Positions 1-11,283 of a DNA stretch of 64,000 bases are shown here, in pieces. Under the pieces are notes generated by a model, which did no database searches, had not been told where the DNA came from, and was given only the letters and a program-made list of their open reading frames with translations. Where the stretch lies: NCBI GenBank assembly GCA_037389465.1, contig JAZARR010000008.1:4031501-4095500 (forward strand), given 5' to 3'. The stretch's first letter is position 1; each line of letters begins with the position of its first letter. Made by a program: the position numbers and the translations under genes. The stretch comes from Baylisascaris procyonis. Taxonomy: Eukaryota; Nematoda; Chromadorea; Rhabditida; Ascarididae.

Positions 1-1
1 G

Positions 2-88
2 GAGCAAATCGATCGAAAAACCGCGCAAACTGTACTTTCTTCTCGGCCACCGTCATATCCGCACGAGATGAATGAGACGTATAAGTGA
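2..88 (+). CDS. Possible 3' exon of an unknown gene cut by the left edge
   Basis: An open frame enters from the left edge and reads 28 codons (EQIDRKTAQ...HEMNETYK) to a TGA at 86-88. The bases at 85-90 also read as a GTGAGT donor, so the exon could instead end at 84 and continue elsewhere. A candidate acceptor at 101-108 would give a 24-nt intron, too short to be credible. The composition looks coding (mixed charged and polar residues), but I do not recognise the product and cannot place it in a family. Confidence 0.3.
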   Translation, partial: EQIDRKTAQTVLSSRPPSYPHEMNETYK

Positions 89-761
89 GTTCCTTATATG
101 CTTTTCAGAAGTCAGGAGAAAGAGGTTTTGTTCAGCTGTTTGCTTTCATTGACAACATGGAAAGTCTAGAGAATCACTGACGAGGATTCTTATCCCATGA
201 TTAACTTTAGAAATAAGCCGTTAACTTCAAACGTGAAGGTAGAAGGCTTTCCTTACGAAGCATTGCGATTACTGGAAGTATTACAAAAAGTCTTTTTGTT
301 TTTAAGAGGCTCTTCTGCTCAGAAACAAAATTTAAAAGTACTTGTATCACATGAATTTGTGGTATATGAGTGAAAAGAATTTTTTGAGGACAAAATTGCA
401 CTTGGACTTAAGTGGAGGTTTGTTCCATCCTTCGAAAGCTGATTTAGCATGCGAGCACCAAGTATCCATAATTAAAACAGCTTTCCCTCGTGCTATTCGA
501 AATAATTGTTCGCCTTTTTCGCGGAGAGTGATTTTTTTTCGAACGTCTTTCCTTCTCACTAATTTTGAAAAAACTTGGGTGAGGAGGTATGAAATAGTTT
601 TTAGCTGTTGTGGTGTTGATTGCAAATCATTGCATGATGGTGGACAGATCTTCAGTTTCTTTGCATATTTTGTAAACTCTAACTTGCAATAACCTTTTAG
701 CGATTCCCTCAGCAACTTGTTAACTAGTTCGTGGCATCGCTGCGTACATTGAGAACTGCCT

Positions 762-839
762 TTTAGCGCTCATGATATCAAGCTTTTCCTGACTGCGTAA
801 TTCAGCAGCCAGGAAAAGCTTGCTATTATGAGCGCTAAA
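762..839. repeat. 78-nt near-perfect hairpin (MITE remnant or pre-miRNA-like)
   Basis: Arms 762-791 and 810-839 are reverse complements over 30 bases, with one G:U-type pair and one true mismatch. The stem extends inward through CTGC (793-796) and GCAG (805-808), leaving a loop of about eight bases. The total size is within the range of animal miRNA precursors, but such a near-perfect stem is also typical of a very short inverted-repeat transposon remnant. No host gene is visible around it. Confidence 0.75.
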
Positions 840-1926
840 TAGTGAATGGGCACAAAAGATCTTGCAGATGTAATGTGTCCAAGAATTCTTCTTTTCCGTT
901 ATTCAGTGTCCTTGAGATAGTGCATCTGATAGTTCGGTATATGAAATTTTTCATAGATAAGGGGCAATCCTTTTTAAGATTTCACACTTTCCCAGCTATT
1001 GGTTGAAGCTGAAATGTTTAATGTGTTGAAGTGTGAAACACCCAATTTCGCATCTGAGACGATAGCACAGTTTTGAGTGAGCATCAGCTGTGACGATGGC
1101 ATGATGTTAAGATGCCACTAAGAGTGATGTTCATATGGTATTCTAGCATATATCTGCATGCATCACCACCGATCGACGGTACTCCCTCTCCGGATTTACG
1201 ACATGCGTCTGGGCGACTTTTAAATATGTCTCTCAATACAAAGTGAGCCTTTAATGATGCTGTGTTGTGTTTGAAACTGTTGAAACTGTTTAAGGATATT
1301 GTTTAAAGTTTCCCGAATCTAAAGTATCAATGCTGCGTTTGAAAGACTTGACTTGCTTGTTGGGAGTGGCTTCGAGCTTAGCGATTGATGACAACGAAGA
1401 CGAACGTTATAAAAGTGATCATCCTTTCTGAAGTTGCCGTAATTTGTTGTTCATCATCGTGCACGATCGAAGGCTGCTCGAACTATGCGTTCTTGGTTAC
1501 ATAAAAAGCTTATAAGTGAATTGTTCTTTCAACTCTCAATCATTTTTCTATGTTGCCACATTCCAATTGTTGCATGGCTATTGACAAGCAGAACAAAGCA
1601 AGAGCCAATGCTGGAGATAGAAATAATTTGACTATTGATGATGAAAAAGGCCATATTTGCTCTCCTGTTTAATAGTGAATGCCAAACAGGAATGGATACT
1701 CTGCCTTGCCGTCTCAATTGCCATTTGTCTGCGCTTAGTTGCTTAAAGAGTTTTCGTAGTTATCTGAGATAATGGCCTCTTTACGGTTTTTGTTTCGACG
1801 TTGAGACATCTCAATGCTTATTGTGCGGAAATATTAACTCTTTAATATTACTTATCGTGGAAGTCCTGGATTTCGTTATTAGCATACCATGAAGTTATAT
1901 CACTTCATTTTTGTGTTAATCCACAG

Positions 1927-2028
1927 ATTAATTTTCCAACATTTGAAGACAACCCACCGATGCGTATGGGACAATCGGTCCGCGGTCGAAAAACTTCAGC
2001 GGTGATGTTATGCAAGTGCACTCATTAA
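1927..2028 (+). CDS. Weak candidate terminal exon, unknown
   Basis: After a CCACAG acceptor at 1921-1926 a frame of 33 codons (INFPTFEDNPP...) runs to TAA at 2026-2028. Composition looks coding, but no upstream partner exon was found, and a short open run like this can occur by chance. Confidence 0.2.
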   Translation: MNFPTFEDNPPMRMGQSVRGRKTSAVMLCKCTH

Positions 2029-2539
2029 TCAGCAATCGAACCGGCAAGGTCACCGTAACGTTTTTGATTTCTTTCTGAGATTGAAATAATATTTGAAAAG
2101 TTTTCTCGTAGGTAAATCTGATACTTGGGAATTCCGTTTCGTTGATTTTGCCGTTATCTAAACAGTTCGAGGTTCAGCTAGCTGAAGTTCTATGGCTTTT
2201 TCTGCGTTTTTGCTGAGTTTCATATGCATCATCTTAGATTTAATCTCCATTTTGGACATACAGTGAACCTCTGTAAGCTGAACAACAACAAGCAGTGCTA
2301 TTAGCGGCCGAGACGGATGCAATGTGTGGTGTGAAGGAGTGTGTGTTTATACGTTTTCGCTTAAACGGCGAAATTTGCTGTTTGGTTTGTACATGTATTC
2401 ACTAGCGCAGTCGTTTACGCATTCGAGTGATACTAAGTGTAAAGACAGAAGGAAGAAGGGGAGGGGGGAGAGTTTGATTCCGTTTGAGGCGTGTATATGT
2501 GTGGCATGTTTCTGTTTCTATGTAGTGTAGAAGGGAGGG

Positions 2540-3505
2540 GGTTCCGTTTGGGAGGTGTGAGTGGTGTGCGTGTGTAGGTGGGGAAGGGGTGTGTGCTGTG
2601 CGGTGCGAGTGTGTGTATATTTGTGCGGTGTGTGGTAGGTTTCTGTTTGTGCGTGGTGTAGAGGGGCGGGGAGCGAAGCTCTATTTTCGATTTTATTTGG
2701 CATGTGTGTTGGGGGGAAGAGCGGGTGATGCGTGTGGTATTATGTTGTGTGGCGTGTGTGCGTGCGTGCATGTGTTTGTGCGTCTGTGAGTGGCTGTGTG
2801 TCTGCGTCTGTGTGTGCATGTGCGCGTCTGTGTCTGTGTGTCTGTGCTTGTGAGCTTCTGTACGCGTCCGTGTATTTGCGTCTCCGTGTGTACGTGCAAG
2901 CCTGTGTGTGTCTCAGTGTGTTTCTGTCTGCATCCATGTGTGCCTGTATGTGTATGTCTGTGTGTGTCCGTGTCTGTGTGCGCTAGCCTAACCCTAACGC
3001 TAAACCCAAGCCTAGTACTAAGTCTAAGCCTAGGGTGTGTGCCTGTGCATCTGCGTGTGTCTGCGTTTGTTTCTGTGTGTGTGCGTGCCTGTGTGTGCCC
3101 GTGTGTGTGTCTGTGTGTCGGAATGTGTCTGTACCTGTGCGCTTCTGTTTCTGTGTGTCTGTGCATGTCTATGCGTGTCCGTGTCTTCGTGCGTCCATGT
3201 TTCTGTGTCTCCATGTGTATATCAAGCTCGTGTGTGTCTGTATGTGTTTCTGTGCGTGTTTGTGTCTATGTCTATCCGTGTGTGTCTGTATGTGTATGTA
3301 TGTCTGTTTCCGTGCGTATGTCCGTGTCTGTGTGTGCTTGGATGTGTTTCTGTACGTCCGTATCTTTGTGTTTGTGTGCGTGTCCGTATGTATCTGTGTG
3401 TCTGCGCCCGCGTGTCTGTCTCTGTGTATCTGCTGCTTTATGTATGTGTAGTGTGTAATGCGTTTCTATGTCGGTGTGATGTGTGTGTGTGTGTAATGTA
3501 TGATG
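2540..3505. repeat. GT-rich simple-sequence tract, about 1 kb
   Basis: The plus strand is an almost continuous degenerate run of GTGTGT/GTCTGT/GTGCGT units with very few A residues; the minus strand is correspondingly CA-rich. Frames stay open on both strands only because of this composition: they read as Cys/Val-rich on plus and His/Thr-rich on minus. The tract surrounds the telomere-like hexamers at 2986-3033. Confidence 0.9.
2986..3033. repeat. Interstitial telomere-like repeat, 8 degenerate hexamers
   Basis: Eight consecutive hexamers read GCCTAA, CCCTAA, CGCTAA, ACCCAA, GCCTAG, TACTAA, GTCTAA, GCCTAG. The first matches the nematode telomere unit (TTAGGC reversed) and the rest are one to three changes away. 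The register is kept for 48 bases inside the GT-rich tract. This looks like an eroded internal telomeric array, not a chromosome end. Confidence 0.7.
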
Positions 3506-4462
3506 TGTTTGCGGGGGAGGGGGCTGTTAGGGGAGCAGCAGTCTACCTTGCGGTTTGTGGAGGGGGCGCCTCCCCTTTTTCCCACTTAAAGGGGTATTGC
3601 TAGCACCGAGGGCGAATCCTGTTGTGTAGAATTCCGCCTGCTGTGTAGGACGTTATGTGAGCAGGGTGCAAATAACTGTCAGGTGCGGCGCAGACTGAGT
3701 ATGTGCGCCCGGTATCCCTGTGGAGCTATGCGCATTATCAACCATATCCCGGTTCCGGATGGAGCAATTTTGGTGTGGTCTTGAGTGAGCGCTTGTCATG
3801 ACCAGAGGAAAGGTGTGGCCCTTGGGAAGATGTGCGCACGCTCGCGGCGAATCCGCGTTTGTGTTGTTGTACGCCATGATGAGCTGTCCGATGTCATATC
3901 TTAACTTCAGGTGGACGGATTTCTATTTGGTTTTTGCGAAGCTCTATATAAGAGATGGAATAGTGTGATTCGGTGTTGCTTCACATGGAAAAGTGCTAGT
4001 GTCATGAACAGAAATTAGTTTAGTGAGTTCTGTGTAATGCCGCCATCGACAAAACATAATTTTTGACTTGGTGAGAATCCACTGAAAAGTGGCAGAAGCA
4101 TTTCCTAGATATTCAACATCTCTTGTGAAGATTACAAGAATACAGACGTGTTTTTTATTGCAGGATGTTATGTCAAGCTTAGCATTGCAAACGAGCAAAG
4201 AAGATGCACTATTTCCTGTGTATCGTTCACAGGGTTATTGGTCTTAACGCACTGATGCACCCTATTCCAGTATTTTGGAGACTGCTTGTTGGTTCGACTT
4301 CGAAAAGCACTGAGCGCTTTCTCTTGCTGCAGTAAACGTGTATTTTGGTATATCTATTGCGTGGACAGTTTCTTTCGAAGGTATATCCTCTTTGACGTTG
4401 CTCATTGCCTTTCATTTTTGTAACTGCTATTTTAAACCATAGAAAATCGCGGTTACATGGGC

Positions 4463-4519
<57 letters not shown>

Positions 4520-6026
4520 GTAGCCTCGATGCCTCAAAGTGTGACTTCACAACTTTGTTTGTTAAAATTTTTTCATGTAAAGCTCACATAATTCTACGTA
4601 TACATATATTGTAATAAAAAAAAAGATATTGCACATATTTTGGCATAAGGCTCTATGTGCACCACTTGCTGCTTAGAAAGTTAAAAAGGAAGCTTGAGTG
4701 ATAGTGCTTTTACGGAGTGAAAACGCCTTACAGCTTTGATGTATGTTCATTACTTTGTAACATAATCGTTATAGTTGTGCTGTGAACGTTTTGTCATGGG
4801 CGGGCAAAAAGAGAAACACAATCGAGTAATGAAGCCGTCAAGACATCAGGCAAAGCAAAATGCTTCTGACTGTATTTGAAAAGCTATTTTGAACAATGCC
4901 AGTAACCCCCTAGGTCGATCCTCATCATTGGATCCTCTTTCTGGCCACCTTGCCTTTAAGACGAAATGAATTCATGGAATGAGACTCACGTGCATTTGTA
5001 TAGGCGTGTTAGAGGAGCCGGAGCATTTGCCATTTTTGCATTCTGCTCGAATGACTAAACAGTTTTACGGATTGCTGATAGAGAGTAGAATATGCAGAAT
5101 AATAATGCCTTTGTATTTTGATTGATCTCAACGGACGTAAAAATTATCAATGCGCAAATTCGTTTCTTCATGACAAGGTTGCTGTTAAATACGCGCAGAT
5201 ATCCTCCACATTTCAACGTATGTGGCTTGTTTCAGAGTTGGCGGATCAACGTGCATTTATAGAATATCGTGCTATGTGGTGTATTAGTCAAAATTCGTAT
5301 CTCTAGTTTTGATGACTTCCGTTTTGAAGCTAATGAACAGGTACATATATACGAACGTAAATATGTGCGAACGGATGATTTATCCGACATGCGCTTGGTG
5401 AAAAAAATTCATAAAGGGTCATGAAAATAATAGTGGAATGAGGACAGTGTTGTGAGAAACATCATAAAATTGCAAAGTATTTATTGTTCATGCTAAGGTT
5501 GGCAAACGCATTATAAAAGTGAAGCAATCAATGATCGAATGCTAATGGATTTGTCAGTCACACTTTGACGAAATATCTACTCGCTAAGCGGATGTTGTTG
5601 GCAATCTACATGATTTGAAGGGTTGACGGATTATAGTCGGCAAGAAAGTGCAGTTATTGTTGAAATCGTAGAGGAAATATCAAAATATCGCCTCTCTTCC
5701 TCAAATGAGCCACTACATTCTTTGGGGTCGCTTGTAACCGCGTTGCAGTTAAACTGGAAAATTTTTCCATTGGTGTTTGGAGACAAAAATTTTGAATAGC
5801 CAAAGTACTTATAGTAATTAGGAAGTGATCAAAATATAGACTCGACAATCTACAAATGTCGGTTGTATCAAGTGGAAAAAGAAACGCTGAAGTTACGTTC
5901 GACACGTCGAGGACAACGCTTTTTGTTGTCAGCACTTGACAATTGTTTGGAACAGGTCCTGAATGGACAACTGCATTCATTCGGGAGAATATTTCGAAAT
6001 TGTGACGTCAGTAGTTCATTAAAGCA
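3506..6026. other. Intergenic, no confident gene
   Basis: It opens with a G-rich patch (about 3510-3590) and contains the TA tract at 4466-4518. The longer open frames (3653-3877, 5118-5306, 5654-5980) lack recognisable motifs and splice partners. It forms the 3' flank of the minus-strand kinase-like gene. Confidence 0.5.
4466..4518. repeat. (TA)n microsatellite with flanking inverted ends
   Basis: About 25 TA units, interrupted once by a G, lie between GCTAC on the left and GTAGC on the right. The whole block can therefore fold into a single long hairpin. Confidence 0.9.
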
Positions 6027-9000
6027 TCAATTATCATATTCGGGTAGTAGTAGATCCTCGACAAGACACTTCGCACGTAGGATCACATTCATGTTATCGG
6101 GTGAATCGTTCTTGCCACATTCGGACAGGAAATCTGCTATCGGTAATAGTGCGCGTAGCGCCTCGAAACGAAAATGATGCATTAGTGTTGCCTTTATCTG
6201 TAATATGAATCTCTACATGACTAACATTTCAAAGGGACGACGTTTGTGATGCATTCTCAGATACTTAAACATCCTTTCAACTCCCGTCAGTTGCACATAA
6301 TGGTTTGAAAAGTACGGAATTGTTGCAGGTTGCCACCTGAGTTCGCTGTGGCAATGCTTGAAAATTGTGAGAGCTAGAAGTTTGTTCGCAGCATTACTAG
6401 GATGCAACGAGTAATGCCACTGCAATACCTGTTCCACAGTGAAATGTGCTGATGGGAATTTTTCATCCATCTGTTCGACATAGAGCTCAATGAGAGCGTC
6501 AACGTTATTGCGGCGCGTTTCAGGACTGGTGCATGTCGAGAGCAAATAAGCCAGGTCTTCGCCGAATGAACCTAGATGCACACCCTGCAAACATTTGACC
6601 ATCTTTAGCTGTTGCCGATTATCACAGTTTTCAAATTTTTGAAGCAATTTTCCGCGTAAGACGACGTATCATAATCCATTTAGATATATATAATCACTTC
6701 AGATCGTGATACAGCAGCTTTGATTGCAGTACTTTCTAGAGGTTAATAACAATCTTTGCCAAAATACCTTAGCGTACTCAAACGCACCAATTTCTCACCT
6801 GCCAATTAATTATAAATGCGAGCTCTTCGCTGACTTTGTCTTCGTCGTTTTGCTTCCATAATATATTCGACGGATTTAGAAAGCCGTGGGTGAGGACCAG
6901 TGGATGCAATTCTGCAAATGCATCGGCATTTACAACAATATCCATGAACTTCCACCTGTAAAAGGGTTCCACTGGATGTCAGCTCTGAATCACATTGATG
7001 ATTATTTCGTCTCAGAATGTAGAATGCAGCAACTAAATTCTCAATATCGGGTGAATAGTGCTGATATCGTCCATTTGCTAAAAAAATTTCATTCAGATGT
7101 ATCGGACTTTGCTCCCTCGGTAATCATAGACATTAGGCGAACATTGAGGTCGCTCGAGCAGAATTGAGTGATTCGTCAAAGATCCCAGAAAATTTCCTCT
7201 TTAACATGAACTTGGTTATTTCTGGGCACAAGTCTAACAAGTTTTGAACGACACGCGGATACCGTCGATGATAAATGAATTTGAAAAAAGTTTCCGCTTG
7301 ATAACATGCCTCTTAGTAGAAAGTTCAAAAAATTTTATCGCAAGTAGTGTGGTGAGGGGTCGATGGCTCAATCGGATGAGAGTTCCCAGATATTTTGCTC
7401 TACATTTTTTCTCGTGGTCTATATCTCTATAAATTCCTCCCGGGAGAGTTTCGACGAGCAGAGACCTCTGTTCATTTCGTACAATTCGTGTTTCGGTGAG
7501 GCAACAGTTTAGCAGAAGCTGAAATTATTGGCTGTCATATTATTCCGATGTCAGTGCCGTCATCCGGCGACGTTATTTTGTGAATTTCTCTGGTTCGGCT
7601 GGTGGACGTTTCGTAGTGCCGACGGCCGTTTCGGAAAAGTCTGCTGATTAAACTTGATTTGGAAAGAACTGGTACAGAAACTTGACAGTATTACTTGAAA
7701 ACACAATTTTTCTCTGCATTTTGAACATCAGTTTCCTCGATGCACAGCATAATTCCAAACCTTTTTCACAGCTTCATAGCGAAGATGATCGGCAAACAAG
7801 CGAAAATGTTGACGCCATTTTTGGCGCAATAATTATGGTCGTTCATAAGGGATGTAAAAGACAATTGCGTATGCTGGTCCTGCTGGTCATTACCTTTTCT
7901 TGCCCTTTATGTTGGTTGTTAATGCAAGTCATACTATTATAGTCTCTCGTTCATTAAAACTTGGCTGTGATACAAGTAAAACGAGGTGCTGTGGTCACCC
8001 CTTAAACGCTGTGCGGGGATACATGTAGAACGCGCTTAAAGTAAAATTCCGTTACCTTAAAGGGTTCTACTAGCAGCACGACAAGTGTGAGTCGTTCAAA
8101 CATTCGTACGGCGACCAACACTGCTACTGCTAACTTCGTTACAGCAAAACCATTAGACTGCTGTTATGGTATAATTTTATTTGTAGCTGTAAATTCTGTT
8201 GTACTCTATTGAATGAACCGAGGGATCATCCGAGGTGGTCATTGATTTTTTCGTAGGGGCTGTGTGCCGACAAATTCTTTCCTATCAAAAGCTCTTCAAT
8301 CCTTCATCCCCTCCCCTTCATCCTTTTCTTGGCTTTGTTTTCTGCATTACGGCGAAAGCAAATGGCTCCAGGGAGGTGTCTTGTCGACAAAATATCTTCT
8401 AGCACTGCCTGATGACATATATGCGTGCTAAAATTTGTACTTCGATAGGTTAACTCATAAAGCAGGACCGAATGGCTTCTGAAGTCCAGTTCGCACCATT
8501 TGCAAAACTGGGCAGTCCATTCTCGACATGCAAGTTTGTCAAAACTCTTATCTCATCAACCAAAATTTTCACTTTCTCATATCTATTCACAGATTAAATA
8601 ATCATCACTCAGTGCTTCAGCTAAATGAAGAATAATGTATCTTTCATTCGATCTTTACTGTATCAACTTATGCATCTCCCGAACAAGAGCTGTATCTCCT
8701 TTTCAGGGGAAAGGCTTCTGAGATCAGTAAAAATTTGTGAGAATGAAGAAGAGGCCTTACTCAGTGATTCCTTTCCCTCATTAGCGTAGTGCATTTGCAA
8801 ACAGGTGGTGATCACGTCGTGTATTCTATCGAAGAGTTGTCCGAAAAGAACAGGATGTGCGTTCTTGATTGCGGCCACTGCGCGCATGAGCTGTGTCGCA
8901 GTTAGACGTCCATAGCTGGGGAATTCCCACTGTGTCCAATCGGGCGGATTATCCAGAGAAGCAGCATGGATTTCAGCCAAAGCAATTACTATCTGCATTT

Positions 9001-10847
9001 GTGTAAGTATTAAAATAAAATCCTGTCCAAGCTTGTGGTACATCGCTTCACCCTTGAGGGGTGAGCAGTGAGCTTCCCAAAGACAACGCACGATCAGCAT
9101 GACTTCAGAACGATAAACGTTCACTGAGATAAATGAAGTCCTTGTGCTTATTCGTATAGGTGTGCTAGAATCAGTGGTCACGTAGAAGTGGTTTTCGAAA
9201 GATTTGATGCAGCATTGTCATCCCTTTTAAAATGGTTTGCGGAATAATGGCAAAGAACGGTTGATTTGCGAAATAGACTGTACTCAAGTACTATGAAAGT
9301 GATGCGCAATCGTGAAAGTATCACAGAGGAGAGCTAATGGAACTTCATCGATGAGTTGTTTGATCCGCCAAAATATCCAATTCGGTTTATGTTTCACATA
9401 CATGTGATTAAAAACTGTGACGAGTAAATGTGGGAAGTGATGAAAAAGCAAACGCTTTTCAGCGCGTCGAATGATAAGTTGGTGGTGATAGGAAACGCTG
9501 CAGTTTTTTTGAAATCCTCCAAAATGATGACACCCGGATCGATCAGTTCAGCCTCGAGAAAATGAGCGCTGTATACAGTCGGCACTTTCAGTGAGAAAGA
9601 TCGCGAAATCTTCGAAAACGTATAGAACTCGCATTCGATATTGTGACACTGCAAAATGTCCTCAATTTGTTTGTAGTGCTGTAATTATAAGCGCTGCTAA
9701 TATAAATAGTAGGCTTGAATGATAAGTATTAGTGTTGGTATACACTTTTGTAGCGACCTTTGTTTTCATATAAACACCCATTCAACTAGAAATACTACTG
9801 CTTGCTTGCTTTATATCCGTATTCCTTTCTTTGGCGCAAATTGTAATTTTTCCCTGAAAGTAAATAACATATCGCTCTTCAACTTTTATTTTCTTCTTCA
9901 AACACCGTTAGTCCGAATATTGGCCTGATCCAGTAATATGATTAGAGTAATTGCGCTTGGAAAAAATTAGCACGAACCACAGTCATCCACGCGATTTTTT
10001 CAAATTCGTCCTCGTATTTGGGTATCTCAGAATCGACAAATTCAGTTGATTCGCAAGGAGGCCTCTTTTTGCTAACTTTTTCCAACTCCGTGTAGAATGG
10101 AGTGATCTTTAGAGTGAAATACTTCACCGGCGGCTTAATCTCGGAATCTTTGTCCCAATCGGTCGACAATCGCACATATATCGAGCCTTCAACAAACGCA
10201 ATCATTTAATCTTTTATATCAAACCCCCCCCCCCCTTGTCCCTATCGACTCACTCATTATAAGCAGTGCTGTGTCTTTTTCAAAGAAAAACTATAGAACG
10301 AAAGTCTTCCGAAAAATAATTTTTATGACACATTGCAAGGAAGAGTCCCAAATAAAATAGAAATAACTGGCATGAAAGTGACGTGAGGTGGACTGGACGA
10401 TGCTCTAGTTTCATTTGGCCAGTTTCCCTCCTCTTGCATGCGAATCCGCTCGTCAAAATGCATTTTAAAGGAAATCCAGGCTTCTGCGTGTCTTGGATAG
10501 CCACTTTACCGCCTTTCTGTATGGTTATCTCTATCCGCGTGTTTTTACTCAGTACAATTTTTTCGGGATTTATTTCAAAGTTCTGAGGGCTGCTTAAAAC
10601 TATAATCCCTTTTCAGGGACAGCGCCACATGACTGCACTGGAATATTTTAAAAGTGCCTTAAATAGGCAAACCTGTCGAATATGCGATCACTTCGATTCT
10701 AGCACTCTTTCCCATCTTCGCTTGTGCTTTGAATTCAATATTGAGACGATTTTCGAGGATTTGTAGGGGAAGCTTGAAAGCCACTCGCCCTTGACTGTCT
10801 CGTTCGCGCTCCGAGAACATATAAAACATTATGAAATATGGAATCAT
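6027..10847 (-). CDS. CHK/DUF1679 kinase-like protein with degenerate catalytic site
   Basis: Seven minus-strand exons, in order of translation: 10673-10847, 9978-10186, 9454-9648, 8668-8992, 6799-6971, 6429-6584, 6027-6197. Phases agree throughout, giving about 467 residues, close to the size of nematode CHK-kinase-like (choline/ecdysteroid-kinase fold) proteins. Family landmarks are the putative ATP-binding Lys in FTLKI (residue about 85), HNIECEFY, PGVIILEDF, ALAEIHAASL, the catalytic loop and the C-terminal RAKCLVEDLL. The loop reads THGFLNPSNILW where the family has HGDLW..N.LW, so the catalytic Asp is Phe (about 332). The metal-binding motif reads IINWQ instead of IIDWQ (Asn about 357). 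This suggests a pseudokinase. The start is uncertain: in-frame ATGs lie at 10847, 10829 and 10820. The donor of the second exon could be 9981 instead of 9978. Confidence 0.82.
7355..7480 (+). repeat. Weak tRNA-like (SINE) remnant in a kinase-gene intron
   Basis: GATGGCTCAATCGGATGAGAG (first base about 7365) resembles a tRNA A-box region, and GAGAGTTTCGACGAGC downstream is a poor B-box. It lies in the intron 6972-8667, which otherwise shows nothing coding. The spacing between the boxes is longer than in a real tRNA. Confidence 0.2.
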
Positions 10848-11283
10848 CCTGCTGTAAGTTCGAATATGCTGGAAACCTCGAGGGTTGTACACCAGTTCCC
10901 TCCCAATGGAAAGCGACGTTCATGAAAAGTGAGATGATGGTGCAGTTAAAAGAGGTGAAAAGGAAATTTGATTGGCCATATTTTCAAGATTTTCCTATCT
11001 AGAAGCCAAAGAAGAGAAATTTTAATGAATTCGTTATTGATATAAAGTGAAATACCGATACCGCTCTGCGTTCTTCAATAAACTGCCTTATGAACATAAT
11101 TATCACAATATCACAAACATGTATATGCCTTGTTTCCCACCTCAAAAGTTTGTTTAATATTCTTTTTCCAAAATCTTGCATGAAGTCATTCAAACTGCTT
11201 GCATAAAGAAAGCTCGAACCGTTTTCAATGCGTTTTAACGTTCATGAGATGATTTGTCGAGAAATCGAGAACGAGAAATCAAC

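Larger units (their letters stand above)
89..2300. other. No confident gene; one hairpin and one weak exon
   Basis: Open frames here are short and overlap on both strands without splice support. The only structures I can support are the hairpin at 762-839 and a weak candidate exon at 1927-2028. I see nothing else. Confidence 0.5.

Noticed and set aside
2433..3603. Several long open frames on both strands (Cys/Val-rich and His/Thr-rich)
   Set aside because: They are produced by the GT-rich simple repeat, overlap each other in many frames, and have no start context, splice sites or motif.
5863..6177. Plus-strand 104-codon frame
   Set aside because: Antisense to the last exon of the kinase-like gene (6027-6197), which carries the family C-terminal motif RAKCLVEDLL and joins in phase.
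6886..7167. Plus-strand 93-codon frame
   Set aside because: Overlaps the catalytic-loop exon of the minus-strand kinase-like gene and has no motif of its own.
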